NCBI GenBank assembly: GCA_024405015.1
Contig: JAKSPE010000009.1
Coordinates: 20,160 to 84,159 of the forward strand
Origin: Sphaerochaetaceae bacterium
GTDB lineage: Bacteria; Spirochaetota; Spirochaetia; Sphaerochaetales; Sphaerochaetaceae
Direction: 5' to 3'
DNA: 64,000 nucleotides
A program made the translations under genes and the position numbers. Each line of letters starts with the position of its first letter. Positions within the stretch are counted from its first letter, which is position 1. Shown here piece by piece: positions 1 through 8,349 of this stretch. The notes beneath the pieces were generated by a model. The model worked only from the letters and a program-made list of their open reading frames with translations. It did no database searches and was not told the origin of the DNA.

Positions 1-252
1 CTTGGAAGGACTGATAAGGAACTCGGAAGATGCATCGGATCTGACCTCGTTACCATTGGCATCCTGATCTCTCTGGAGAACGGAAAGGCTGATGGCAATC
101 TGGTCATCGGAGTCGTTGATGATTGTATAGGTCTTCATTGTTCCATCACCGGATGGGTTGAAGGTCTGCTCAAGTGGTGAGAACTGGAAAGCGCAAACCG
201 AGCAAACAGAAACAAGAAGAACTACCAAAAAAAGCAAATTTTTCTTAAGCAT
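1..252 (-). CDS. Periplasmic pilus-chaperone-like protein, N-terminal part only
   Basis: The gene runs off the left edge, so only the first 84 residues are visible. They show a signal peptide (MLKKNLLFLVVLLVSVCSVCA) and then a mature start of the form FSPLEQTF..G......Y.I.N.SDDQIAISLSVLQRD.DANGNE, which matches the first beta strands of PapD-like fimbrial/secretion chaperones (FSP, tN-x-s-d, R-x-x-D-x-x-G-x-E). Such proteins bind secreted beta-rich subunits in the periplasm. The start is supported by a GGTGG ribosome site 5 nt upstream. Family call from the N terminus only; a stand-alone DUF916-like or generic Ig-fold protein is possible. Confidence 0.6.
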   Translation of the reverse strand, partial: MLKKNLLFLVVLLVSVCSVCAFQFSPLEQTFNPSGDGTMKTYTIINDSDDQIAISLSVLQRDQDANGNEVRSDASSEFLISPSK

Positions 253-683
253 GATAACCACCTAAAAATGATTAGTTTGCCCTATTCTATCGCATTCTTC
301 GGAAAATGTAAAATCTTTGTCACAAAATATAATAAAATATATTTATATGCATCAAACCCAAAAAGCCCAAATGAAAGCAGCCACCAAAGAGATGGGAAGT
401 CGTCCTCACAAAGCAAAAGAAGGTTCCTTTTCATAGGGTTCTCACAACTGAACCTAAAGATATTTTAACGCCTCAATCTTCTATGATAGCAAAAAGATTG
501 TCCGATATGATCTCCTTTTAGGACATCTTTTCACCCCTAAAGGAAATTTATCTTCATGCTTTTCAGCCTCATCTGCCATCGCTTTTCATGGTAACAAGAG
601 ATGTTCATTTTCCCAAATTTTACTCTTACGATTTGGAAAAACATGATAGAATCCAAAATAGACAAAAAAAGGAGGGACCTTCC
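253..683. other. Intergenic region with an imperfect inverted repeat (492-531)
   Basis: This 430-nt gap separates two divergent genes and should hold both promoters. The only clear structure is an inverted repeat: AAAAGATTGTCC at 492-503 and GGACATCTTTT at 521-531, pairing with one bulged T. It is followed by pyrimidines but not a good T-run, so an operator or leader hairpin for the downstream GPH transporter fits better than a terminator. An open frame at 268-468 lacks a ribosome site and any recognisable feature. Confidence 0.35.
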
Positions 684-2084
684 ATGAGCGGAAAAAAGAA
701 TCGAGAAGGATATATTGCCTCACCTCTTGAGCACCGATCCTACTGTACATTCTTTCTTGGTCAGAACATTCTTTGGGCCTTCATCGGCTACATCTCCACA
801 TACCTGACGGATATCGGAATTCCTGCAGCAAGAGCTGCTGCAATACTCATCATCCCTAAAATCTGGGATGCTGTGAACGACACAATTTTCGGTTATGTCG
901 TTGATAGACACAACTTCAAGAACGGTCAGAAATTCATGCCGTGGGTACGCATCGGGACGGCTGCTGTAGGACTTACCACCGTTGCGATCTTCGTCATTCC
1001 GCCTTCCATGTCCGAGGCAGTCAAGGTTACTTGGTTCATCATCGCCTACCTTCTGTTTGATGTGGCATACACCATTCTGGATGCTCCAGCCTTCGCCGTG
1101 ACGACTGTCATGACAAGCAACGTTCAGGAACGAACGAAGATCATTGCTGGCGGAAAGCTCTGGTCCATGGTTGGTGCCATGCTCGCAACCGTTCTCATCC
1201 CAACCCTCAGACCTATGCTCGGATGGGCAAAGGCCAGCATTGTGTTCGTAGCAGTATCTGTGGTTCTGATGATTCCTATGCTGTTCAACATCAAGGAGCG
1301 CCATAGTGAAACCGTCAAGGACGAGGAGACCCCAACCTTCAAGCAGATGGTCACCTATCTCAAGAGCAACAAATATCTGGTATTCGTCCTCCTTGCACTT
1401 CTGGTACTTGGACTTTCCAGTGTTGAGCAGATTCTTGCCATCTACCTTGCACGAATCTGTTTCGGAAAGGAAAGTGTTGCCACAATCGTCAGTGCCTGTG
1501 TTGCAGTCTCTGTCATCATATCTTCTGCAGTCATCCCAAGCCTTTCCAAGAAATGGGACAAGTTCCAGGTTCTTCTGGCAGGACTTTTGTTCTCTCTTGT
1601 CGCAAACGTCGTCACATTCTTTGTCGGTTACAGCAACCTTCCGGTAGCAATCATCTTCATTATGCTCAAGTGTGTCGGCCTTGCCTTCTACCAGGTAATC
1701 ATCTACATGCTCATTGCAGATACTGTTGAGTATGGAACCTACAAGTCCGGAACTCGTGCAGCAGGAATCACATTTGCGCTTCAGTGCTTCACAGCGAAAC
1801 TCAAGAACGCTCTTGTGAACTCCGTCGCTCTCGGGGCCCTGGCAATCTTCGGTTTCGTCGAAGGCGAAAATGCCATCCAGCCAGCTGGTGTTGACAAGGG
1901 AGTCTGGGGCGTCTTCTGCCTGCTTCCAGCAATCGGATTCACAATTGCCGTCGTGCTTCTGAGCCTGACATACAAACTCAGAGACAAGGACGTGCAGGTC
2001 ATGTCCAGATTCAACAACGGCGAGATTTCAAAAGAAGAAGCCGAGACAATGCTCGGCTCCAGATTCGGTGCTGCTCACAATTGA
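684..2084 (+). CDS. GPH-family sugar:cation symporter (MFS superfamily)
   Basis: A 466-residue membrane protein with about twelve hydrophobic segments. The loop between helices 2 and 3 carries GYVVDRHNFKNGQKFMPW, and a later segment reads VEYGTYKSGTRAAGI; both correspond to conserved positions of the glycoside-pentoside-hexuronide symporters such as MelB, XylP and UidB. It probably imports a glycoside or uronide with H+ or Na+. The start at 684 is chosen because an AGGAGG site lies 8 nt upstream; a longer in-frame extension to 588 has no ribosome site. It stands alone with no glycosidase neighbour, so the substrate cannot be named. It converges on the ketopantoate-reductase-family gene. Confidence 0.85.
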   Translation: MSGKKNREGYIASPLEHRSYCTFFLGQNILWAFIGYISTYLTDIGIPAARAAAILIIPKIWDAVNDTIFGYVVDRHNFKNGQKFMPWVRIGTAAVGLTTVAIFVIPPSMSEAVKVTWFIIAYLLFDVAYTILDAPAFAVTTVMTSNVQERTKIIAGGKLWSMVGAMLATVLIPTLRPMLGWAKASIVFVAVSVVLMIPMLFNIKERHSETVKDEETPTFKQMVTYLKSNKYLVFVLLALLVLGLSSVEQILAIYLARICFGKESVATIVSACVAVSVIISSAVIPSLSKKWDKFQVLLAGLLFSLVANVVTFFVGYSNLPVAIIFIMLKCVGLAFYQVIIYMLIADTVEYGTYKSGTRAAGITFALQCFTAKLKNALVNSVALGALAIFGFVEGENAIQPAGVDKGVWGVFCLLPAIGFTIAVVLLSLTYKLRDKDVQVMSRFNNGEISKEEAETMLGSRFGAAHN

Positions 2085-2101
2085 GAGCAGCCAAATTCAG
2101 A

Positions 2102-3142
2102 TCATTTCAGAAGGGCATCGAAAGCTTTCAGACTTTCATAGGAAGGCTTTCCGATGCCTTTCTCATATCCATGCACGATTTCAACAACCTTATCACAGAA
2201 TGGGGTCTCAATGCCGACCTCATCGCCCTGCTTGCACACAACACCATCGATGGCATCGATTTCACAAGGCTTTCCGTTTCGGAAATCTATGAGCATGCTG
2301 GCAGTGATTCCGCGATGTCTCTTCATGGCAATCGGGATAATCAGGAAAGCGATTGTCTTCTTGAGAAAACTGTGGTAGTCAAAAAGCTTTGCAATGTCAT
2401 TGCCCTGCACAGGCTCGATTCTGATGCCCTGCGCACACGCCACATCGATGCATTCCTTGATGATTGCCTGTGCACATCGACGAGCCTTTCTGTTGTCACA
2501 GACAGCTCCGAATGTATCTCCGATTACGATAGACATTCCAGAAAATGCAGAGTTTATCAGCAATTTGGACCATCGGGCGCCAATGAAATTCTCGTTCACC
2601 GTCACAGGTCCCATCAGTTCCAAGATCGCCTTTACCGTTGGAATGTGTCGCTTTCCATCTTTGCTGATGGCACCAAGGTCACAGCAAAGACGCTCCTTTG
2701 AGGAGGTCAAAGTACTGGTTCCAGGTTCCTTCATAGTAGCGCCCCATCCGATGGTACAGCCCAGGGTTCGGTCCGCACCAACAATCTTGGCAATGCCAGG
2801 CTCCGGAAGTCCGTTCTGGGTTGTAACGATGGCGCCACTTTCCTTGAGGTGGCTCTTCAGGAAATTGGCAGTCTCTTCGTTATTCAGAACCTTGGTCATG
2901 AGAAAGATGTAATCAAACTCCCCTTCCATTTCCTCTGGGGTAAAAGCCTTTACAGGCTGCGTGAATTCCACCTCTCCGTTGATGATGGCACCATGAGCTC
3001 TAAGAGCCTCAATATGGGCTGTGTTCCTGTTGTAGAGTTCTACGCCACCCCCAAGATCCAAAGAACTTGAAGGACCGTTTTTTGCAATGTAAGCACCAAG
3101 AACGGTTCCCAAAGAACCTGCACCATAGATTGCGATTCGCAT
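2102..3142 (-). CDS. Ketopantoate reductase family (ApbA/PanE-like) oxidoreductase
   Basis: The 346-residue protein begins with MRIAIYGAGSLGTVLGAYIA, a Rossmann dinucleotide-binding turn (GAGSLG), and continues with TTQNGL and EFVRSKLLINSAFS-like blocks (here GARWSKLLINSAFS with the conserved Lys/Asn) typical of 2-dehydropantoate 2-reductases, which use NADPH to make pantoate for coenzyme A. It is somewhat longer than classical PanE (about 300). It is the last gene of a four-gene minus-strand run with a caspase-like lipoprotein, 24 nt after the small membrane-protein gene, and has a GGGAGG ribosome site. Members of this family also act on other 2-keto acids, so a role in pantothenate synthesis is likely but not shown; no panB/panC lies nearby. 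Confidence 0.75.
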   Translation of the reverse strand: MRIAIYGAGSLGTVLGAYIAKNGPSSSLDLGGGVELYNRNTAHIEALRAHGAIINGEVEFTQPVKAFTPEEMEGEFDYIFLMTKVLNNEETANFLKSHLKESGAIVTTQNGLPEPGIAKIVGADRTLGCTIGWGATMKEPGTSTLTSSKERLCCDLGAISKDGKRHIPTVKAILELMGPVTVNENFIGARWSKLLINSAFSGMSIVIGDTFGAVCDNRKARRCAQAIIKECIDVACAQGIRIEPVQGNDIAKLFDYHSFLKKTIAFLIIPIAMKRHRGITASMLIDFRNGKPCEIDAIDGVVCKQGDEVGIETPFCDKVVEIVHGYEKGIGKPSYESLKAFDALLK

Positions 3143-3166
3143 GATGCCTCCCTGAAAAGAGCCCGC

Positions 3167-3544
3167 TCACTGTTCCTGTTCGGAAGCAGGTTCGGAAGAT
3201 GCGACATCTACGGAAGGCTCCTCGTCTTCTGCGGCTTTTGCTTCCTGCAGACTGAGAGCCTTCTCAATGGCCTCAAGTCTCTTGATGACTCTATGCTTCC
3301 AGCGGATGGTGTATGAGACGCCAATGAGGATGACACCGACGATGGCAAAGACGATACCTGAGATCATCTGGAACAGAGGCTTCAGATTTGTCAGTCCAAA
3401 CTTCTGCTGTGACATTTTCACAACAGTGACAAGTCCGATGACGGTAAGAACAAGTCCAACGACCTGAGCTGCGATGAAAAGTGTGGCATAGACGTACTTT
3501 GAGATCTTCTCCACATCAACTTTGACATTTTTCTTCTGATCCAT
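3167..3544 (-). CDS. Small two-helix membrane protein, unknown function
   Basis: A 125-residue protein with two hydrophobic helices, at about residues 20-42 and 60-82, joined by a short loop (KMSQQKFGLTNLKPLFQ). The C-terminal tail is charged and acidic (EAIEKALSLQEAKAAEDEEPSVD...). I do not recognise the family. Ribosome site AGGAG lies 7 nt upstream and the start is 9 nt after the stop of the caspase-like lipoprotein, so the two are co-transcribed. The tail looks soluble and flexible and could contact a cytoplasmic partner; that is inference. Confidence 0.65.
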   Translation of the reverse strand: MDQKKNVKVDVEKISKYVYATLFIAAQVVGLVLTVIGLVTVVKMSQQKFGLTNLKPLFQMISGIVFAIVGVILIGVSYTIRWKHRVIKRLEAIEKALSLQEAKAAEDEEPSVDVASSEPASEQEQ

Positions 3545-3553
3545 ATCGTTCTC

Positions 3554-4552
3554 CTAAAACGCAAATAGTACAATATCATTGCTGCCACCACTGACCATAG
3601 GGGTCTGGGCAGCCTTTCCGTCATTCAGTATCACATAGTTCGCAAGGTTAAGCAATGTGAGGCGCCCTTTTGCATCAAGCACTTTGATTTCGCCAATACA
3701 CTTTTCCTTTTCATTCCACCCTATGGCCCTGAGAATAGCATTTGTGAAATAGCCATGATGATAGATGTCCTTGCTGGATTCATAGGACTTCTCGTTGTAT
3801 CTTGCGGCTGTCAGACAGAACGTGGAAGGATTTTCGCAAACCTTGCCACGATATTCTCTGAAGAGGCTTCGGATTGTGATGTCAGAAAACTCATCTTCTC
3901 CGGCAGAAACGTTGCCTTGTTTCACAAGGGCACCAGAATAGCAGAAATCGCCAAGAATGACCTTTGTCCCAGGGATGGCATTCACTGCATCAAGAAAGTC
4001 ATTTGCCGACCACAGGACAGACTGATGGGGGTCCACATCGGTGAAGACAAGAAAGGAGGCCGCAGACACATCTTCACTATAAGGAACGGTGGTGGTTTGG
4101 CCATATCCATGGCCTGCATAGAACACAAAGGTCATGTCGTTTGGTGAAGCTGTCATGGAAATATCCGAAAGTGTCTCTTTCATCGTCTGCAAAGAGGCAT
4201 CCAGATACACAGCAGCACTGGAATCGAATGCCAGAATCTCATCCTTTTGGCTTGTCATGTCACTGCTGCCGAGAAGGTAGGTGCATTCAACATTTCTATC
4301 CGCCTTTCGCGCAAGACTTGTCAGAGCGTAGCCAATCTGAACGGCATCGTTCACAGTCCCCTGCAATTTGTTTGCCTTTCCGACATAGGTAGAGCCCAGA
4401 TACACAGAAGGATTGAAGACATAGTCATTTCCATAGACGACAACTCTAACGGTACCAACCTCTGGTGCAGGATGATGCCTTTCAAAGGACAACTCACAAG
4501 AACTCAGAAGCAAGACAAGAACAGTCAGTGAAAAAAGGAGTATTCGTTTCAT
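3554..4552 (-). CDS. Caspase-fold (peptidase C14-like) lipoprotein
   Basis: The 332-residue product starts with a lipoprotein signal peptide ending in LLLSSC (Cys at about residue 19), so it is predicted to be membrane-anchored outside the cytoplasm. The body has the caspase/metacaspase dyad: FVFYAGHGYG with the catalytic His at about residue 147 and KVILGDFCYSGAL with the catalytic Cys at about residue 203. An N-terminal block GTVNDAVQIGYALTSLA matches the start of the p20 fold (N-D-A...). It overlaps the upstream beta-protein gene by 4 nt and is 9 nt from the next gene. Bacterial homologues cleave after Arg/Lys or Asp; specificity is not readable here. Extracytoplasmic lipid anchoring is a less usual location for a caspase homologue. 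Confidence 0.85.
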   Translation of the reverse strand: MKRILLFSLTVLVLLLSSCELSFERHHPAPEVGTVRVVVYGNDYVFNPSVYLGSTYVGKANKLQGTVNDAVQIGYALTSLARKADRNVECTYLLGSSDMTSQKDEILAFDSSAAVYLDASLQTMKETLSDISMTASPNDMTFVFYAGHGYGQTTTVPYSEDVSAASFLVFTDVDPHQSVLWSANDFLDAVNAIPGTKVILGDFCYSGALVKQGNVSAGEDEFSDITIRSLFREYRGKVCENPSTFCLTAARYNEKSYESSKDIYHHGYFTNAILRAIGWNEKEKCIGEIKVLDAKGRLTLLNLANYVILNDGKAAQTPMVSGGSNDIVLFAF

Positions 4553-5157
4553 CGGCCTACCCTCCTACGCACATCCATGGCAATGGCACATCCGATTCCT
4601 ACGCGTAATGTGACGGCATCGGCTTTGAAGGAGGCGGTTACAGGGCATGAGACAGAGATTCTACACTCGTTTCCTGCCATATGGATGGAAGGCACAAGCT
4701 CCACATCCTGAGAGAGGAAGTGATTTCGGCTTTTTGTATATCGACAATTCATGTAGCGGTATTTGGCACCAAGTGTCATAAGGCCAGACAATTGGTAGTA
4801 GGCATGAACGTCAAAACCAAAACCATCATAAGGCTTAAGCATGCTAAGACCATAGGTCAAGGAGCTGCTGGTATCAGCATAGGACACCCCAACTGCAATT
4901 CCGATTCCACTGTCCTCTGAGACTTCCACATACAGACCTGCAGGGTTGAAATCAACAGCCCAATACCAAGAGGTGCGAATTGGTGGGTTTGAAATGGAAC
5001 TGTCGCCTGGATACTGCTTGAGATAGTCGGCTGTCGGATAGCAGAAAGCACCGCCAAAAGTCAGGTCCACTTCAGGCCGAAAGGCCACTTTGGCAGGCAA
5101 GATGGCAACAAAGACAAAGAGAATGGCAATCATGGATAATGCTTTTCTGCTTCTCAT
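4549..5157 (-). CDS. Exported beta-rich (outer-membrane-barrel-like) protein
   Basis: A 202-residue protein with a signal peptide (MRSRKALSMIAILFVFVAILPAKVAF) followed by alternating hydrophobic/polar strands rich in Tyr, Gly and Ser (for example WYWAVDFNPAGLYVEVS, GIAVGVSYADT, VHAYYQLSGLMTLGAKYRYM). That pattern fits a small outer membrane barrel or a secreted beta protein. The start at 5157 is preferred over one 7 codons upstream because it begins the signal peptide. It leads the operon and overlaps the caspase-like gene by 4 nt (ATGA), suggesting translational coupling and a joint role at the cell surface. No family recognised. Confidence 0.6.
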   Translation of the reverse strand: MRSRKALSMIAILFVFVAILPAKVAFRPEVDLTFGGAFCYPTADYLKQYPGDSSISNPPIRTSWYWAVDFNPAGLYVEVSEDSGIGIAVGVSYADTSSSLTYGLSMLKPYDGFGFDVHAYYQLSGLMTLGAKYRYMNCRYTKSRNHFLSQDVELVPSIHMAGNECRISVSCPVTASFKADAVTLRVGIGCAIAMDVRRRVGR

Positions 5158-5226
5158 TTCACTAACTACAAATAGCACAAAACAACTCCGTTTTCAATTG
5201 CATCATAATGTGGTAACGTTTAAGGC

Positions 5227-5865
5227 ATGCTGGACTTTCACTCCCATTTGCCATCCGAAGACTCCATCTGCTGCACAGACATGCCGGGTACCATAGAGGA
5301 AAAGTCTCTTCTGACATGTGAGGGCCTTCTTCCAGACAAATGGACACCGCTAAACCAGATCAAACTCATGGATGACCTCGCTGAAAACCCAGCACTTCAT
5401 GTGGGAGAGGTCGGTCTGGACCGCAGATTCGAAAACATCCTTTGCATGGAAAACCAAGAGAAGATCCTTACAGAGATCTTGCAGTTCGCAGTTGCAAAAG
5501 ACCGCTGCGTAAGCCTTCACTGTGTACGTGCCACAGAGCCTATGCTTCGCATTCTTAAAACTCTCCAATTCCGACCATACAGCATTCTCTGGCACGGCTT
5601 TACGGGTTCCATCGAAACCGCAAAGCAGCTCTCTCGCCTTGGTGTGATGATTTCCATCGGTCCACGCTACAGAGGTTCTGCCAAAGACCTATACACTGTC
5701 AACAGCCACCTGGTACCGGAGACGGACTACACCCTGGCAGATGCAGCCGAACACGAAAGAATCCTCATGTCCCAATACTCTCGATTTGAAGAGGAGCTGG
5801 GACTTTCCTCACAGGAACTCAAGAAGCACACCTGCGACATGCTGACGGCATTCCGAGGATTCTGA
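5227..5865 (+). CDS. TatD-family metal-dependent hydrolase, compact
   Basis: The protein (212 residues) shows the TatD order of metal-binding motifs: MLDFHSHLP at the start, GEVGLDRR near residue 58, CVSLHCV near 94, ILWHGFTGS near 119 and PETDYT near 158. TatD enzymes are Mg2+-dependent nucleases/hydrolases acting on DNA or related substrates. It is about 45 residues shorter than standard TatD (around 260), mostly from short loops; all metal ligands remain visible, so it is probably active. It is a single-gene unit divergent from the caspase operon, with a weak AAGG ribosome site and CATAAT about 25 nt before the start. Confidence 0.8.
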   Translation: MLDFHSHLPSEDSICCTDMPGTIEEKSLLTCEGLLPDKWTPLNQIKLMDDLAENPALHVGEVGLDRRFENILCMENQEKILTEILQFAVAKDRCVSLHCVRATEPMLRILKTLQFRPYSILWHGFTGSIETAKQLSRLGVMISIGPRYRGSAKDLYTVNSHLVPETDYTLADAAEHERILMSQYSRFEEELGLSSQELKKHTCDMLTAFRGF

Positions 5866-5878
5866 TCTGGTTGCAATT

Positions 5879-6883
5879 TCACAACGTCAACAGAACAGAG
5901 GCGCTACACATGGTGCCTTCCATATTGCTCTTCACAACAACATCATAGCGGTGGGAGCCTTGTTCTGTGACAATGATATAGTTCATTCCCATACCATCCT
6001 TTTGGGCAACCCCATCCTTGTACCACTGGAATGTCAGCTTTGAGCTGTCCACGCCAGAGGGCAGATCCGAAGCCTTGGACTGCAGTGTCATCAGCTGACC
6101 CTTTGCCGGATTTTTCGGATAGTAATCAATGTAGTATCCCATAGGGGTTCCAACCCTGTTTTCCATCACCAACGCAAGCCCGCCCAAATCCTGCTCGGAT
6201 GAAGTGGACGTTGAAGAGGCTTTCAGTCCAACATTTCCGAACGACCATGTGTTTGCGACAATCCTTACCGCTTCCGTTGCTCCAGCTATGACAGAGCCAT
6301 CGCTGTCCTTGGCTTTGACGTTTAGGATATGGGAGCCTGCGGAAAGGCTTGCCATGATGGTGCATTGGCCGTCAGAGGTTCGGGCTGTCGTATTCTTTGT
6401 CACGACATGTCCAGAGGAGTCCTCAAGCAGAACATCAATGGAAAACGTTGCTTTTGCTGAAATCCCAGTTGGCCATGCAATGTCCAATTGCAGATTTCCA
6501 TAACCTGGGACCGTATCCAGCACGATGGTTCCCTCGTTACTGCCCTTTCGGATCTGTAGCGTTGCACTTCCAGATGCCAGTTCGTTATTCTCGGCGTTCA
6601 GGGCCTTTGCCGTTATATTCCAAGTTCCGACGGCGATGTCGTTGATGGAAATGCTGCTTTCTCCAAAGATCAGCGGACCAAATGATGCACCAGAAGGTCC
6701 AGATCCGGAAATGCTGTACTTCTGTGTTGCCATCAGCGCGGCATTTGGCATGATGGTCCTTTGGGTATCATCCTGGATGCGGATGGAAAGGCTTGCCCTA
6801 GGGCCTGAGGCATCGTTCTTGCAGGATACGGCAAACAGAAGGACAAGAGACACAAGCGACAATACAATGATAAACCTTTTCAT
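5879..6883 (-). CDS. Surface lipoprotein with repeated Ig-like beta domains
   Basis: A 334-residue protein with a lipobox LFAVSC at about residues 16-21. The mature part has two or three beta-sandwich-like segments: an N-terminal domain with SLSIRI...TWNITAKALNAENNELASGSATLQI, a similar second block (FSIDVLLEDSSGHVV...GSHILNVKAKDSDGSVIAGATEAVRI), and a C-terminal Ig-like stretch with FQWYKDG and YDVVVKSN. Blocks one and two look like duplicated domains. Such proteins are common as surface-exposed or periplasmic lipoproteins; no enzymatic motif is visible. Ribosome site AAAGGAG lies 7 nt upstream. Confidence 0.7.
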   Translation of the reverse strand: MKRFIIVLSLVSLVLLFAVSCKNDASGPRASLSIRIQDDTQRTIMPNAALMATQKYSISGSGPSGASFGPLIFGESSISINDIAVGTWNITAKALNAENNELASGSATLQIRKGSNEGTIVLDTVPGYGNLQLDIAWPTGISAKATFSIDVLLEDSSGHVVTKNTTARTSDGQCTIMASLSAGSHILNVKAKDSDGSVIAGATEAVRIVANTWSFGNVGLKASSTSTSSEQDLGGLALVMENRVGTPMGYYIDYYPKNPAKGQLMTLQSKASDLPSGVDSSKLTFQWYKDGVAQKDGMGMNYIIVTEQGSHRYDVVVKSNMEGTMCSASVLLTL

Positions 6884-7080
6884 AATGGCTCCTTTGAGTC
6901 AGACACCCCGACTCATAAGCCATATACCAGAGAACTGTCGAAACCATTTTGTGAAATGGGCGAGAATCAAGACATTTCAACAAAATTCTTAAATTTTGGG
7001 CTCCGTTGTTGAAAAATACGACAAAAATGCCTTTTTTTCGTGAAAATTGTCGGGTCCAAGGTACAGGGGAAGGCTATGAA

Positions 7081-7112
7081 CAAAAAAGCGGCTACCGTTT
7101 CCAGTAGCCGCC
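7081..7112 (-). terminator. Rho-independent terminator after ygeW
   Basis: Read on the minus strand, GCGGCTAC (7111-7104), an 8-nt loop and GTAGCCGC (7095-7088) form a perfect 8-bp GC-rich stem followed by TTTTTT. It lies 20 nt past the ygeW stop codon and closes the purine cluster. Confidence 0.85.
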
Positions 7113-7131
7113 AAAGTGAGTATACAAATGA

Positions 7132-8325
7132 TCAATAGATCTTTCTGTGCTTGTCAGATGCATCAAGATCCATAAGAGTCTTGACTGGGTCCTTGACCTT
7201 AGCCATGAAAATCATAGCTGCAATAACGTATGGCTTGTAGGAAGCCTGCTTGTACAGAGGATCGAGGTAGCGATCAAAGACGGAGTTGTCGACCTCACCT
7301 TCCTTACAGGAAAGACCTGTGATGTCAGCTGGCAGACAGTGCAGATAAAGAGCCTTGCCGTCCTTTGTGAGCTTCATCTTCTCTTCGGAACATGTCCAAT
7401 CCTTGTGCTCTGCGTTCTGGGCAAGAAGCTTCTTCTCAAGAACTGCGATACCCTCTCGGTCTCCCTTCTGGTAGAGCTTTGTTCTCTCTTCCATAGCTGC
7501 GAATGGAGCCCAGCTCTTTGGATAGACGATATCAGCATCCTTGAATGCCTCGTCCATGCTGTTTGTCACCTTGAACTCGCAACCGGATGCAGCTGCATTC
7601 TTCTTAGCGATCTCGATGACCTCTGGCATGACCTCATATCCCTCTGGATGAGCCAGTGTGACGTTCATGCCGAATCTTGTGAACAGACCGATGACACCCT
7701 GTGGAACGCTCAGTGGCTTTCCGTAAGATGGGCTGTAGGCCCATGTCATGGCAACCTTCTTACCCTTGAGGTTCTCGACACCGCCGAACTCATGGATGAC
7801 ATGAAGCATATCTGCCATACACTGTGTTGGGTGGTCGACATCGCACTGGAGGTTGACCAAAGTTGGTCTCTGCTCGAGAATGCCGTGGCGATAACCATAC
7901 TCGCAGGCATCGATGAATGTCTTCTGATACTTGTGGCCTTCGCCGATGAACATATCGTCTCGGATACCGATGACGTCTGCCATGAAGGAAACCATGTTGG
8001 CTGTCTCACGAACTGTCTCACCATGTGCAATCTGGGAAACCTTCTCATCAAGGACCTGCTCCTCAAGTCCGAGGAGGTTACAGGCGCTTGCGAATGAGAA
8101 ACGAGTTCTTGTGGAGTTGTCGCGGAAGATGGAGATTCCAAGACCGGAATCGAAGATTCTTGTGCTCTTGTTGTGCTCACGAAGATCTCTCAGTGCGTCT
8201 GCGACTGTGAAGATGGCGTCGATTTCATCATCGGTCTTATCCCATGTCCAGAAGAAGTCGTCTTTGTACATGTTGTTGATGTGAAGTGTCTCAAGATGTC
8301 TGGCAAGTTCAAGTGCTTTGCTCAT
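7132..8325 (-). CDS. ygeW: Knotted carbamoyltransferase YgeW
   Basis: The 397-residue protein is a transcarbamylase: STRTRFSFASAC near residue 70 is the carbamoyl-phosphate loop, DVDHPTQCMADM near 172 and HCLPADITGL near 335 are the other active-site blocks. Sequence and length match YgeW, a knotted transcarbamylase found with ygeY, ssnA and xdh genes; its physiological substrate is not ornithine or aspartate and is still debated. In purine catabolism it would run phosphorolytically, releasing carbamoyl phosphate for ATP. It follows ygeY by 24 nt and ends at a strong terminator. No carbamate kinase gene is in the window, so that step must be encoded elsewhere. Confidence 0.93.
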   Translation of the reverse strand: MSKALELARHLETLHINNMYKDDFFWTWDKTDDEIDAIFTVADALRDLREHNKSTRIFDSGLGISIFRDNSTRTRFSFASACNLLGLEEQVLDEKVSQIAHGETVRETANMVSFMADVIGIRDDMFIGEGHKYQKTFIDACEYGYRHGILEQRPTLVNLQCDVDHPTQCMADMLHVIHEFGGVENLKGKKVAMTWAYSPSYGKPLSVPQGVIGLFTRFGMNVTLAHPEGYEVMPEVIEIAKKNAAASGCEFKVTNSMDEAFKDADIVYPKSWAPFAAMEERTKLYQKGDREGIAVLEKKLLAQNAEHKDWTCSEEKMKLTKDGKALYLHCLPADITGLSCKEGEVDNSVFDRYLDPLYKQASYKPYVIAAMIFMAKVKDPVKTLMDLDASDKHRKIY

Positions 8326-8349
8326 AATATTTCTCCTGTGTCTTGCTTA

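Noticed and set aside
268..468. 66-codon open frame in the first intergenic gap
   Set aside because: A/T-rich, no ribosome site, low-complexity product and overlaps the likely promoters of two divergent genes.
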